DNA of 51,639 bases from Myxococcota bacterium (GTDB lineage Bacteria > Myxococcota_A > UBA796 > JAJRTE01). Under the pieces are notes generated by a model. The model ran no database searches, was not told where the DNA came from, and saw only the letters and a list, made by a program, of their open reading frames with translations. The stretch lies in the NCBI GenBank assembly GCA_024278455.1, contig JAJRTE010000110.1:1-51639 (forward strand). The letters are read 5' to 3'. Below are positions 1 through 9,411 of this stretch, one piece after another (within the stretch, counting starts at the first letter, position 1; each line of letters starts with the position of its first letter). The position numbers were made by a program, and so were the translations under genes.

Positions 1-1
1 G

Positions 2-808
2 ACGCCGGGGCGCGCTATCGGAGATCTCTCGAGGGGGATCAGCCTCCTCACCATGGATGTCTTTCCCTTTTCCCACGTCCGGTTTCCGTGGCGATGGACT
101 ATGCCGGCCCTCCTCGCAGCCACGACCGGCGCCGCCTTGGGCCTTCACCGTTTGCGACGCCTGCCGCACCTCCGCAGGCTGCCCGCCACCCCCGCTGCGG
201 CCTGCGGCCTGGCGCTGGGCCTGCTCCTGGCTACGCTTTCGCAGCACGCCGCCGCATACCGGACAACGTTGCCTCGCGTCCCGCTCCCCACCGTCTCGGC
301 CTGCCAGTGGATCCGCGCGCAGGAGGGCGATGGCGCGGTACTTCTCTTGCCCACGTTCAGACAACCGGTCGACGAGGGCAACGGCGTCTTCGGGCGCATT
401 GGCAAACAACTTACCGGGATGGACTGGATGTGGCTCCAGTTGCAGCACGGGCGTCCCCAGAACTTCATGGCGGAGAACGTACCGACACTGATTCCGCTGG
501 GCGGCCCGGGACCTGCCGCTTCCCGGTGGATCCGGGAAGCCGACGTCATCGCTTTCCAGTGGTTCGCACGGGCGCCCGTCTCGAAACCTCGAGTCCAGGG
601 ATGGCTGAGCACCGAACTGCCCCGTCGAGGTGTCCGGGCACTGCGCGATGCCGGCTACCGTTTCATCGTCGCCGACTGCGCTGCCTACCCGGGAGACTGG
701 ATGCGCGCACTCCAACTGCTCCTCGGCGACGCGGGCCACGCCCCGATGCTCTTCTCCGACGGTGCGGGGCTCGCCGTGTTCGACCTCGAGGACTTGCCAA
801 ACCGCTGA
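2..808 (+). CDS. C-terminal part of a large membrane protein, YfhO or glycosyltransferase-like (5' end outside window)
   Basis: The frame is open back to the first base, so the ATG at 53 is probably internal and the gene starts upstream. The visible part has two hydrophobic stretches (about residues 15-30 and 45-65 from that ATG). A soluble tail follows with the pattern seen after the membrane segments of YfhO-type and related mannosyltransferase-like proteins: a WIRAQEGDGAVLLLP strand, then near the end a strand of the type GYRFIVADCAAYPGDW. The catalytic part would lie outside the window, so the function is inferred only from the tail. It converges on the next gene with 18 bp between stops. 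Confidence 0.6.
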   Translation, partial: TPGRAIGDLSRGISLLTMDVFPFSHVRFPWRWTMPALLAATTGAALGLHRLRRLPHLRRLPATPAAACGLALGLLLATLSQHAAAYRTTLPRVPLPTVSACQWIRAQEGDGAVLLLPTFRQPVDEGNGVFGRIGKQLTGMDWMWLQLQHGRPQNFMAENVPTLIPLGGPGPAASRWIREADVIAFQWFARAPVSKPRVQGWLSTELPRRGVRALRDAGYRFIVADCAAYPGDWMRALQLLLGDAGHAPMLFSDGAGLAVFDLEDLPNR

Positions 809-826
809 CACCCCCCTACGGACAGA

Positions 827-2572
827 CTACCTCGTCTCACCTTCGAACTCCAACGCTACCGCCCGCACGTCCAACCGCTTGAGCTTGGGGTGCTCCGCAA
901 AGATTCGCGCCCTGTCCAGGTACACATGGACCAAGTTCGTTCGATGGGGGGCGACACGGAAACGAACAAGGTCCCCGCGACCCGCCAGGGGCGGAGGCGC
1001 CGGCACCTGCTCGTTCACCACCCGGACATCCCCGGATGTCAATTCCACCCCCCTGGCCAGCCTGATGAACATGCGGTAGACCCCGGTCGGTGTCACGTCA
1101 GGAATGGCCACCAGGTGGCTGCGCGGACGGGACAGTCCATAGACGACCGGCACGGACAGGCCATCGACGTTCGTCTCGCGCCGCGCCACCAACTCGGCGC
1201 GATCCCGGCTTCGTAGCGGGCGGTCCTGAAAAAGGGATATCGTCGTCCGAATTGGAAGGACTCGAGGTGGCGTTCCGTCCGTCCTTTCAGGCAACCCGTC
1301 ATGGAAACAGAACCACACATCTCCTTGGTCTGCTCTCAGGACCCGGTTGAGCCGCCTGGTCTTCCGTTCGAAGTTTTCGAGATCCAACGGGTCGTCCGGA
1401 TTCGGCCGCTGCATGAACACCCGCTGGCGAAACCCCGGTGGCTCCGCGGCGTCCGCTGCCGGCAGCGCATCGGGCTCGAAACGGTCTTCGCCTGGCGCAC
1501 CCACGATCCGGAATGGCTGCAGGAGCCTTGCCGGGTCGTTCTCGAGGGTGCCCGCTTCCTGGAAGCGCGCAATGGCGTGAATCAACACCTGCTGCTCCCG
1601 CGCCTTCCACGGCTTGTCTTTCATGCGCACCATCTGCTGGTGCGGCACGCTCGAGATGAAGGTCTCCATGCTGTTGTGCGGAAAGAGCGGGGCGATGTTG
1701 CCGGAGGCGAAACGTGTCACGCCATCGCCCCGCACCTGGGCGAGCCCCTTGCCCACCGAGAGGCACACGAGCCACGGGGGTAGCGACCGTCCCTCTTGCC
1801 TCATGCGGTCGCCCAGGTCCCTCCAGCGATCGTGGCTCTCCCAGAGGTAGGGACTTCCGAAGCTGAGGGTTCGAGCCTGGGCGTCGGAGATTCCACCGTA
1901 GGCACTGCCGCCGGGGGGATACACGAAGCCCATCACCGCGGTCCGTATCAGACCGTTGACGAGGACAGACAGGAAGCCATAGGTCAACCTGGTGCGCACG
2001 GAGCCGAAGAACGGGGTCCCGGTGGTTATCACGCGGCCGATGTGCCACCCTCCCTCGCCCTCGGCGGCGAGACTCCCGGGGGCGTGGCCCAGGCCGCCGT
2101 GGCGTTCTGCTTCGCGCAGCAGGAACTCCCGCACGATGATACCACCGAAGCTGTGCCCGACCAGGGTGACCTGCACGGGCCGGGACGCCCGGCGCCGGCA
2201 TACCGGACAGGTCTCCGGCAGCTTGTGATAGAAATCTGAAAACGTGTCGGCGAGCAACGGCAATGGAATGTTGTAGTCCGACCCGGCGTGGGTGAAGGCG
2301 CCGAAGTCGAAGCTGTGAGCGTGGTAGGTGACCGGCCGACGCGCTCCATGGGCGAAAATCCATTCGCCAGGGATCCCGTCCCTGGTGAAGGCGTGAATGA
2401 ACTCGGACATGGCGTCGGCCTCGGCGACATAGCCGTGGACGAAGATCATGAGCCTGTCGGGGGCCATGTCGGCTTCCGCGGGCAGGGGGAGCGCCGGCTG
2501 TCGGTGGCACCCGATCGTCGAAAGCCCAACGAGGATAGAAAACCAGTGGAGCTGGAGCAGCGTTCGAGCCAT
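827..2572 (-). CDS. Alpha/beta-hydrolase (lipase/esterase-like) lipoprotein
   Basis: A 581-residue protein. I chose the ATG at 2572 because it starts directly at a lipoprotein signal peptide ending in STIGC (Cys22); longer upstream starts would bury it. The motif GHSFGG at about residues 139-144 supplies the nucleophile elbow (Ser141) of alpha/beta-hydrolases, and LMIFVHGYV near residue 41 resembles the strand before the oxyanion hole. A CPVC pair lies at 122-125. The last 200 residues form an additional beta-rich domain I do not recognise. It is the third gene of a minus-strand operon behind the transglutaminase-like and beta-rich genes. The likely role is hydrolysis of ester substrates at the cell envelope; the substrate is unknown. 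Confidence 0.75.
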   Translation of the reverse strand: MARTLLQLHWFSILVGLSTIGCHRQPALPLPAEADMAPDRLMIFVHGYVAEADAMSEFIHAFTRDGIPGEWIFAHGARRPVTYHAHSFDFGAFTHAGSDYNIPLPLLADTFSDFYHKLPETCPVCRRRASRPVQVTLVGHSFGGIIVREFLLREAERHGGLGHAPGSLAAEGEGGWHIGRVITTGTPFFGSVRTRLTYGFLSVLVNGLIRTAVMGFVYPPGGSAYGGISDAQARTLSFGSPYLWESHDRWRDLGDRMRQEGRSLPPWLVCLSVGKGLAQVRGDGVTRFASGNIAPLFPHNSMETFISSVPHQQMVRMKDKPWKAREQQVLIHAIARFQEAGTLENDPARLLQPFRIVGAPGEDRFEPDALPAADAAEPPGFRQRVFMQRPNPDDPLDLENFERKTRRLNRVLRADQGDVWFCFHDGLPERTDGTPPRVLPIRTTISLFQDRPLRSRDRAELVARRETNVDGLSVPVVYGLSRPRSHLVAIPDVTPTGVYRMFIRLARGVELTSGDVRVVNEQVPAPPPLAGRGDLVRFRVAPHRTNLVHVYLDRARIFAEHPKLKRLDVRAVALEFEGETR

Positions 2573-2672
2573 CCGCCCTGTCCCGGCGCGGGGCGCCGGG
2601 GGCCAGCCGGCAACCCGGGCAGGTTGAGACGAACGCACCGATGCGGCAGGGCGGAAAATCGCCATCACGTTC

Positions 2673-3644
2673 CTACTCCAGCACACCACGATAGGATATC
2701 GCCAGGGTGGCGAGACCTGCCCAGTCCCACGTGGAGCCGTCGATGCCCCGGCGCCACGTCAATCGAGGCGCCAGTCCGAGGGTGTAGCAGGCGCCTCGAG
2801 ACGAAAAATGGATGGCCGGTGCCGCCGCTGCCAGCGACATGCGCCCCGCGCTCCCGGGTTTGCCCGGGACCCCGAACCAGACGGCGGACACCTCTATCAC
2901 CGAGAAGGTGACCGTCCACAACCCGGCGCGTCCTCGAGCCGGACGGTACAGTTGAAACAGGTAGGCCAGCCGGACAGTCGGGCCAGTACGAGCGGGGTCG
3001 ACCCCTCCCGGTACCTCGAGCAAGGGGCGCAACGCCACCCCCAGTTGCGCGTGGAACGACGTGGCCACCCCTGCAACGGGGAAGCTCATGCTTTCAGCCG
3101 CCCCGATCTCGAGAGACGGCATCGTCTCGTCCACGGCCTGGAAGCCATGGCTGCCCTGGTAGTAGAACTGGGTCGAGGTGAAATGGCGGAATCGTGCACT
3201 CTCGATCACCGGGAACCTCAGCCGCCAGGTGAGGTCCAGACCGTTTTCCTGCCCGTAGTTGAACCGTTGCAAGTAGCCGATTCGAGCGGAGAAATCGCGA
3301 AAGAACGACGTTTCGAGAGCGACCTCGAGGTTGCCCCCACCCGTCCCCGCGCCTCCGCGCACCCAGCCGCCACGCTGGAGACTTCCTGCATCGAAGGTCA
3401 GCGGATCATAGAGGTAGACCTCCCCGAGACGGGAGACCACGGACGCCGCGACATGACCGGTCCCGGCGAGGCAGACCATCCCGGCCACCAGCCCTACCGC
3501 CCGGCGCAGCCTCCGCCCCTCTACCGACTCTCGCCCGGTCCTCCCGGGCGCCACCGGGCGGCCGCCGGCCCCAACAGCCGGGCTGGTCCGTTGCGCTCCG
3601 TCCCGGCGACCATCGTGCCCGGGTCGCCCCGCTCCCGCGTTCAT
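2673..3644 (-). CDS. Exported beta-rich hypothetical protein, possibly outer membrane
   Basis: A 323-residue protein with no family I recognise. After a basic, low-complexity N-terminus, a hydrophobic signal-like segment (RRLRRAVGLVAGMVCLAG, about residues 44-61) precedes a body rich in alternating polar and hydrophobic stretches and aromatic residues, as in small outer-membrane beta-barrels. The last strand ends in LE rather than Phe, so this is not a textbook barrel. The ATG at 3644 overlaps the stop of the upstream gene by 4 bp (ATGA), which argues for that start and for co-translation, although it makes the signal peptide's n-region unusually long. A start at the internal ATG (residue 56) would truncate the signal. 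Confidence 0.6.
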   Translation of the reverse strand: MNAGAGRPGHDGRRDGAQRTSPAVGAGGRPVAPGRTGRESVEGRRLRRAVGLVAGMVCLAGTGHVAASVVSRLGEVYLYDPLTFDAGSLQRGGWVRGGAGTGGGNLEVALETSFFRDFSARIGYLQRFNYGQENGLDLTWRLRFPVIESARFRHFTSTQFYYQGSHGFQAVDETMPSLEIGAAESMSFPVAGVATSFHAQLGVALRPLLEVPGGVDPARTGPTVRLAYLFQLYRPARGRAGLWTVTFSVIEVSAVWFGVPGKPGSAGRMSLAAAAPAIHFSSRGACYTLGLAPRLTWRRGIDGSTWDWAGLATLAISYRGVLE

Positions 3645-4381
3645 TGCCGGCCAGCCTCCGCGCTAGAGGTCTTGAACGGATTGCGTGACGGCCACAAGCC
3701 GCGTGTCCGGAACGCCGGGTAGTACTTTCGCCATTCCGACATCATGAGGTCGAACGGGACATCCGGGAATGCGCCGTAGTCGTGCACATACTCCATGAAC
3801 AGCCCACCTCGCCGGTCATACTCCTGGAACACGGAATCATGCTTCCCGTCGAACTCGAGGGGATCCACGCCGAGATGGTCGCAGAGTTCCTTGTTGAATG
3901 CCGGGGTGGCGGCGACCCATCGTCCATCCAGATAGAGTTCAACGTACCCGTGGAAGACGAGCAAATCCGTACCGAGCACCTCCTCGAACGCTTCGGAGCC
4001 GAGGTGGTTGCGAACGTTGGCAAAATGCAGGCGGCTCGGAATCTCCAGGACCCGGACGCACGCGGCGAGGAGATTGGCCTTGTCGATACAGTGGCCCCCC
4101 TCGTCCCGGTCCCGCTGGAGCACGTTGCTTGCCTTGAACGCCGCCCGGTCGGCCTTCACGTTCCAGGGGTTGTATCGGAAACCGTCACGGATGGCGTAGT
4201 ACAGCCGGATGGCATTGCTCACAGGGTCGGCCCCGCCCTCGCTGTACCTGCGCGCAAACTCGATGATGGCCGGGTGGTCCGAGTCCACGAAATAGTTCGG
4301 CTTGAGAAAGCGTTCCAGATTCTGTATCAAAAGTCCGTCTTCCTCCTTCATCCGGAAACAGAACAGTTCTGGCGCCGTCAT
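3641..4381 (-). CDS. Transglutaminase-like superfamily protein
   Basis: A 246-residue protein with the papain-fold transglutaminase core: Cys98 in GGHCIDKANLLAACVRVL, a helix leading to EIPSRLHFANVRNH, and His144 before a VELYLDGRWVAATPAF segment. The third catalytic residue, usually an Asp after the Trp strand, appears as Thr/Ala (VAATPAFN), so activity is uncertain. There is no signal peptide, so it is probably cytoplasmic. I chose the ATG at 4381; an ATG at 4351 is also possible and neither has a strong ribosome site. It is the first gene of the operon with the beta-rich protein (4-bp overlap) and the lipase-like lipoprotein, and may act in peptide or envelope processing with them. Confidence 0.7.
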   Translation of the reverse strand: MTAPELFCFRMKEEDGLLIQNLERFLKPNYFVDSDHPAIIEFARRYSEGGADPVSNAIRLYYAIRDGFRYNPWNVKADRAAFKASNVLQRDRDEGGHCIDKANLLAACVRVLEIPSRLHFANVRNHLGSEAFEEVLGTDLLVFHGYVELYLDGRWVAATPAFNKELCDHLGVDPLEFDGKHDSVFQEYDRRGGLFMEYVHDYGAFPDVPFDLMMSEWRKYYPAFRTRGLWPSRNPFKTSSAEAGRQ

Positions 4382-4582
4382 CGAGCACCCGAATCGGTCC
4401 GGGCGATGCCGGCGCAGTGTCGTTTGCACACGTGGGACAGACGCGCCGAAAGACCCGCACCGGCCAGGTCCACCGGGCAGCGCCGGGGACAACGTAGCAC
4501 CAGTGGTCCTCGAGCCGCAACAGCCTTTTGCCGGTCACGGTCACGCCATTGGCGTTCGCTCCGGGGCCGGCGTGATTTCCCG

Positions 4583-4611
4583 TTGTCTGGCACGCGCCGC
4601 TCCGGTACACT
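4583..4611 (+). promoter_or_regulatory. Probable sigma-70 promoter for the exported protein gene at 4667
   Basis: TTGTCT and TACACT are separated by exactly 17 bases, with the GTG start 56 bases further on. Each hexamer matches the consensus at 4 of 6 positions. Confidence 0.5.
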
Positions 4612-4666
4612 GACGGTAGCGATTGCGCGCCGCTGCGTCTCGACAGAAGATTTCGTGGAGCTGGCC

Positions 4667-6007
4667 GTGAGGGTTGCACGCCAAAGGCTTTTTTTCATCA
4701 CCGCCGTGATGGCTGTTTGCCTCACAATCCGCCCCGGCGCGCCCGCTCGAGCCGGTACTGCCGAAACCGTGCTGGAAATCACCGACCTCTTGCCGCGGAG
4801 CTGCACCCATGACAGCCTCGAGGCACTCGTTCCAAGGGGCGTGGACCTGTCGTTGGTGCTCGTCCCGCCGGACCGGGGCCTGGTGGCCGAGTTGCGCTGG
4901 GCGTTCCCAGACCCGAACCGCAGGGCGTGCGGCATGACCTCCGGTCGAGCGCGCAGTCTCCTGGGGTCGTCCATCGAGGCCGGTGCCTCCCCCTCGGAGC
5001 TGATGGACGCCCTTCTCGAGAGAACCCGAAGGCAGGTCATGCTCGTGGATCTCCAGGATGCCCTGGAGACCCTTCGTGCGACGAAAGAACTCGTGCCTTG
5101 CCTCGAAGTGATCCCGTCGTTGGACACGGTGCAAAGACTTCTCGAATACGAAGCGGTGGCCTATCTCTTCCTGGCCGATCCGCGGGCGGAACCCGCGTTC
5201 CGGGACCTCGCCGCGGTCACGACGGAGCCCCAACTGGACGCCAGCTACCCACCGGCCGTGGCGGAGGCGTTCATGACAGCCTTTCGCTCCGCCTTGAAGG
5301 CTCCGCGGGTTCCCGTGGACACCGGGGGCGTCGCTGATCCGGTCTACATCGACACGCTGCCGGCAAGCCGCATGCCAGACATCCTCCCGGGACGCCATCT
5401 CATCCAGTTCCAGGGGCCTCGAGGCGCCGTTCGCAGCCGGCTCGTGACCGTCTCGGCAGAATCGGACGCGCTGCGCGTGTCGTCGGCGGTCGACGTCGGG
5501 CTGCTCACCGCCGAAGACGTCCGGAGCAGCCTGGCTCGAGCCCTGGTCCAGAACACGTTCTCCAGGAGCCAACGCGAAGCCCTGGACCGCTTCGTGGGCA
5601 GCCAGGGCAGGACAGAGGCTGCCTTCGCCGTGGCAGTCGGCACGGACGAGGCACCCACGGTGCTCATCTACCGGCCAGGGACCGGCGCCAGCACCTGGAC
5701 ACCGCCTCCGCCACCCGAACGCGTGCGAAAATACGCCGGGGCATCCCTGGCGATCGGACTTACCACGCAGGCCTTACGAGGACCAGGGTCGACGTTCGTC
5801 GCCAACGGGTACGCTCTCGGCTACTCCTTGCTCGCTGCCTGGCCGGCCGGAAAGATGGTCGCCCTCGCCGACCTCGCGATCTATCCGCACATCGCCGGGA
5901 GGGACACCGGCGGTCAGGAGTGCGGCACCTACGACGGCAGTGCACCCCCGACAGCCAACGAGATCGCCGCCGAGGCGTCGTGCCTGCCGGCAAGGCCCCT
6001 CGCGTGA
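4667..6007 (+). CDS. Exported hypothetical protein, N-terminal part of a possibly interrupted outer-membrane protein
   Basis: The GTG at 4667 has a GGAG ribosome site six bases upstream and opens a signal peptide (VARQRLFFITAVMAVCL, ending near PARAG). Starting further upstream would translate sequence antisense to the transglutaminase gene. The 446-residue product has an alpha/beta N-terminal half, a segment near residues 240-290 (PGRHLIQFQ...) similar in style to PEGA-like repeats, and a C-terminal part that begins to look like beta-barrel strands (TFVANGYALGYSLLAAW). It ends at TGA 6005-6007. The same frame stays open after the stop and carries a barrel-like terminus, described in the next entry. 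The function is unknown. Confidence 0.65.
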   Translation: MRVARQRLFFITAVMAVCLTIRPGAPARAGTAETVLEITDLLPRSCTHDSLEALVPRGVDLSLVLVPPDRGLVAELRWAFPDPNRRACGMTSGRARSLLGSSIEAGASPSELMDALLERTRRQVMLVDLQDALETLRATKELVPCLEVIPSLDTVQRLLEYEAVAYLFLADPRAEPAFRDLAAVTTEPQLDASYPPAVAEAFMTAFRSALKAPRVPVDTGGVADPVYIDTLPASRMPDILPGRHLIQFQGPRGAVRSRLVTVSAESDALRVSSAVDVGLLTAEDVRSSLARALVQNTFSRSQREALDRFVGSQGRTEAAFAVAVGTDEAPTVLIYRPGTGASTWTPPPPPERVRKYAGASLAIGLTTQALRGPGSTFVANGYALGYSLLAAWPAGKMVALADLAIYPHIAGRDTGGQECGTYDGSAPPTANEIAAEASCLPARPLA

Positions 6008-6322
6008 GCGGCGGCCGGTGCAGGCTTCCCGCTCTTTCCGAACAACAGGATCACCTTGACACCCGCGATCCTTGCTCGAGTCGCCTACCTACCCAACACG
6101 ATCACCGAAGACGACGGGGTCACCGGAACGATCGTCGTGACCCGTGCGGTCCTGCCGGGCGCCGAGGCACGGGCACTGCTCAGGTGGCGCGCTGCCAGGT
6201 CCAACCCGGCCTTCGATGTCACGCTCGAGGCACTCGCGGGCGCATTGAGCGGTCGTGTTCAGGGCGGCGGCGTGACCGCTCTCTTTTTCGGTATCGCATG
6301 CCACGCCGGTCTGTCGTTCTGA
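6008..6322 (+). pseudogene. In-frame continuation of the 4667-6007 gene after a TGA, beta-barrel C-terminus
   Basis: Reading on in the same frame after the TGA gives 104 sense codons with the codon bias of the surrounding genes. The encoded segment has amphipathic strands (RITLTPAILARVAYL, TGTIVVTRAVL, VTALFFGIACHAGLSF) and ends in Phe followed by TGA. A terminal Phe on an alternating strand is the signature of outer-membrane beta-barrels recognised by BamA. This is most simply the true C-terminus of the upstream gene, separated by a nonsense mutation or sequence error. Recoding is possible but unsupported. No ribosome site precedes the internal ATG at 6056. Confidence 0.55.
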
Positions 6323-6358
6323 GCGTGGCCCGAAACCGCGTCTGGAGGCAATCATCGA

Positions 6359-9190
6359 ATGACATGCGAGACAACGCAATCCCAGGGCCACTCGAGGCAT
6401 GAATCCGAGCCGGCGCGGGCGGCAAAAGACACATCCAGCCGGCCTCTCCTCATCGCCTGTCTTCTTCTGCTCGCGACCGTCCCCACAGGTTGCGACCAGG
6501 ACGCCGTCCCGCTGTTCGACAAGGACGGAGATGCCGTACCGGTGGGGATGGACTGCGACGACAACGATCCCGGCATCCAGTCCCGATACCCGGACAACGA
6601 CGGCGACGGCTTCGGTGCCGGGAACCCTCTCGGCGCCTGCACGGCCACGACCGGGTTCGCCACTTCCGGCGAAGATTGCGACGACGACAACCCCGATATC
6701 CATCCCGGCGCCACCGAGACATGCAACGGCTTGGACGACGACTGCGATGGCCAGACCGACGAAGACGTGTCCAACACCTTCTACCTGGATGACGACTCCG
6801 ATGGGTTCGGCCTCGACACCGGGATCATCACGGGCTGCGTCGCGCCGGCGGGCTACACCGAAACGGGGGGAGATTGCGACGACGACGACCCGGACATCTA
6901 TCCGGGAGCCACCGAGACCTGCAACAACCTGGACGATGACTGCGACAACCAGATCGACGATGGCGTCGCCCTGATGCTCTACCGCGATCAAGATGGCGAC
7001 GGGTTCGGCGTCGACACCGAAACCACCAAGAGCTGCGACACCAGTTCGGGCTGGACCGACCGGAGCGGCGACTGCGACGACACAGACCCCGCAACCTACC
7101 CGGGTGCAGAGGAGGCCTGCGACGGCAACGACAACGACTGCGATGAGGACATCGACGAAGGTGCCTTCACCTCCTTTTTCTTCGACGGAGACGGGGACGG
7201 TTTCGGTGTCGATGGCACCCCGATCGAGTCTTGTACCAGCCCCGGCAACGGCTTTGTCACAGACGGCGCGGAATGTGATGACGACGATCCCACGACGTAC
7301 CCCGGTGCGGACGAGACATGCGATGGCAGGGACAACGACTGCGATGAGGACATCGACGAAGGTGCGGGCCGAATCTACTACCTGGATCGCGACGAGGACG
7401 GCTTCGGCGACGCTGCCACCGCCGCCGTGTTCTGTGAAACGCCGGCAGACGCCGGCTACGTCCTCACCACCGGCGACTGCGACGACAACGATCCCGACAT
7501 CCATCCCGGCGTAACAGAAACCTGCAACGGCTTGGACGACGACTGCGACGACCTCATCGACGAAGGTCTGCAGTCACACTGGGTCTTCCCGGACAATGAC
7601 CAGGATGGTTACGGCGATACCAGCGGCGCAAGACTCACGTGCGAGGACGGCACATACACCTTGGCCAACTACGTCCCCTACCGCGGCGACTGCAACGACG
7701 CCGACGCCAGCGTCTACCCGGGCGCAAACGACCCGGCCCTGGGTGAAGACAAGGACTGCGGCGGCACGGACGGTGGCGACCCGTTCGTCACCCCCGCGGG
7801 GGAGGAGCAGGACGCTCGAGCACACACTTCCCCCGGAAGCCAACGCACCGCTCCCGCAGGCGCCGCACCCACGGCAGGGAAGGTCTACGACAACATCCAG
7901 TCAGCCATCGAGAACGCTTCGGACGGCACCATCATCTGGGTCGCTCCAGGTACCTACTACGAATTCGGGATCGATTTCCAGGGCAAGGCAATCCAGGTGA
8001 TGTCCATCGCCATGGCGGGGGACACCGTGATCAACGGTGAGAATGACGGCGGGGGGGACGCACCCGTCGTCACGTTCGAGACGGAGGAAACGAACGATGC
8101 GGTCCTCGATGGATTCACCATCACCAACGGCTCCTCGTCCCTGGGTGGGGGCATCAGTATCTTCAACGCCAGCCCCACGATTCGCTATTGCACGATCAGT
8201 TCCAATTCCGCCATCAGAGGTGGCGGTATCCGGGTCCTGGGGGCAGCGCCCGACAATACACAAGCTGTTCTGTCAAACATTCTGGTGTCAAACAACGTGG
8301 CACAGACCGACGGTGGGGGGATCTACGTCAAAAACGCCTCTCCCATCCTGAGCAACTGCGTCGTGTGGAACAACACCGCCGCAGATGGTGGTGGCCTGTA
8401 CCTGGAGGCGGCCGGGGGTACCCTCGAGAACACCATCGTGGCATACAACCAGGCCGACAACGGTGGTGGCATTGTCATCACCGAGTCGCTCTCCGGCCAG
8501 ACGATACAGATGCGCTACACGGCAGTGACCGGCAACACCGCCACCAAGGGCGCCGGGGGAGGACTGGTGTTCGCCAGCGGTGCGCTTGCCACGCTCGAGA
8601 ATTCCGTCATCACCAACAACGTTTCATCGGTGTCGGGAGGAGGCGCACACATGGAGTCCGTCACGGTCGATATCGGGAACTGCGTGTTCGGCAACAACGA
8701 TGCGGTTTCTGGAAACGATATCTTCTTCGGTGAAGACTGCTCCGCTAAGATCATCAACACCATCTTCGTCTCCAACGCGGATCAGTTCGCGATCTCCGAT
8801 ACCGGCGCACCGTTCGCCACGATTTCCTACAGCGATGTGTTCCCCCTCGCCCTCGATGGGCTACCGGAGGCCATCGTGTTGGGCGACGGGATGAGATCCG
8901 AGGACCCGGACTTCATCACGCAAGGCATCGAAGCGACCATCGTGATACCGCACCTGGCCCTCTCCTCCACCCTGGTCGACGCCGGAACCCCCGACGCCCA
9001 CGACCCGGACGGGTCACCAAACGACATGGGATGCTTCGGCGGTCCGTTGGGGGACGGCTGGGACCTGGACGGGGACGGCTGCCCGGCCTGGTTCTGGCCC
9101 GGGGAGGCCAGCGACGCGCCACCCGGTCTAGACCCCCACTCCTACGACACCGATGACCTCGATCCTCTCGCCAACCCGTGCGAGCAGTAG
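6359..9190 (+). CDS. MopE-like metal-binding repeat protein with a right-handed beta-helix domain, probable lipoprotein
   Basis: A 943-residue protein. The ATG at 6359 follows GGAGG with a 10-base spacer. A hydrophobic signal (LLIACLLLLATVPTGC, Cys45) suggests a lipoprotein, with Pro at -3 making the lipobox weak. Residues about 62-470 hold five full and two partial copies of the putative metal-binding motif known from MopE: CDD-x-DP...PGA-x-ETC-x-x-x-DDDCD-x-x-x-DE, each followed by a DxDxDGxG calcium-type loop. Residues about 505-870 form a right-handed parallel beta-helix with GGGI/GGGL turns and NNT/NSS ladders, as in polymorphic outer-membrane and pectate-lyase-fold proteins. It is likely a surface-anchored Ca-stabilised adhesin or shield; a copper-binding role, as for MopE, is only an analogy. 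Confidence 0.85.
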   Translation: MTCETTQSQGHSRHESEPARAAKDTSSRPLLIACLLLLATVPTGCDQDAVPLFDKDGDAVPVGMDCDDNDPGIQSRYPDNDGDGFGAGNPLGACTATTGFATSGEDCDDDNPDIHPGATETCNGLDDDCDGQTDEDVSNTFYLDDDSDGFGLDTGIITGCVAPAGYTETGGDCDDDDPDIYPGATETCNNLDDDCDNQIDDGVALMLYRDQDGDGFGVDTETTKSCDTSSGWTDRSGDCDDTDPATYPGAEEACDGNDNDCDEDIDEGAFTSFFFDGDGDGFGVDGTPIESCTSPGNGFVTDGAECDDDDPTTYPGADETCDGRDNDCDEDIDEGAGRIYYLDRDEDGFGDAATAAVFCETPADAGYVLTTGDCDDNDPDIHPGVTETCNGLDDDCDDLIDEGLQSHWVFPDNDQDGYGDTSGARLTCEDGTYTLANYVPYRGDCNDADASVYPGANDPALGEDKDCGGTDGGDPFVTPAGEEQDARAHTSPGSQRTAPAGAAPTAGKVYDNIQSAIENASDGTIIWVAPGTYYEFGIDFQGKAIQVMSIAMAGDTVINGENDGGGDAPVVTFETEETNDAVLDGFTITNGSSSLGGGISIFNASPTIRYCTISSNSAIRGGGIRVLGAAPDNTQAVLSNILVSNNVAQTDGGGIYVKNASPILSNCVVWNNTAADGGGLYLEAAGGTLENTIVAYNQADNGGGIVITESLSGQTIQMRYTAVTGNTATKGAGGGLVFASGALATLENSVITNNVSSVSGGGAHMESVTVDIGNCVFGNNDAVSGNDIFFGEDCSAKIINTIFVSNADQFAISDTGAPFATISYSDVFPLALDGLPEAIVLGDGMRSEDPDFITQGIEATIVIPHLALSSTLVDAGTPDAHDPDGSPNDMGCFGGPLGDGWDLDGDGCPAWFWPGEASDAPPGLDPHSYDTDDLDPLANPCEQ

Positions 9191-9411
9191 TCCGCGCGCG
9201 CCGCTCGCGGCATCTGGATGCTATGCTAGTCTGCTGGAATGGTCCCCGTTCGCCCGGTGCCGACCCGGAGACGGACAGTAACGCGGCACCAGTCACCGCC
9301 TCGCGGACGCGCCGGTGCCACGCGCAGGTGAGCGACCGACAAGGGGGGCCAGGTGCGACAGAACACGGGGAGGGGATAGGCTCAACGAGCCATCCGGAGG
9401 TGCCCAAGATC

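Noticed and set aside
3782-4666. N-terminal 295 codons of the plus-strand frame leading into the exported protein gene
   Set aside because: They are antisense to the transglutaminase-like gene; the GTG at 4667 has its own ribosome site, signal peptide and promoter.
6005-6007. Selenocysteine recoding of the TGA
   Set aside because: No convincing stem-loop directly after the codon and no known selenoprotein motif around it; a nonsense change is simpler.
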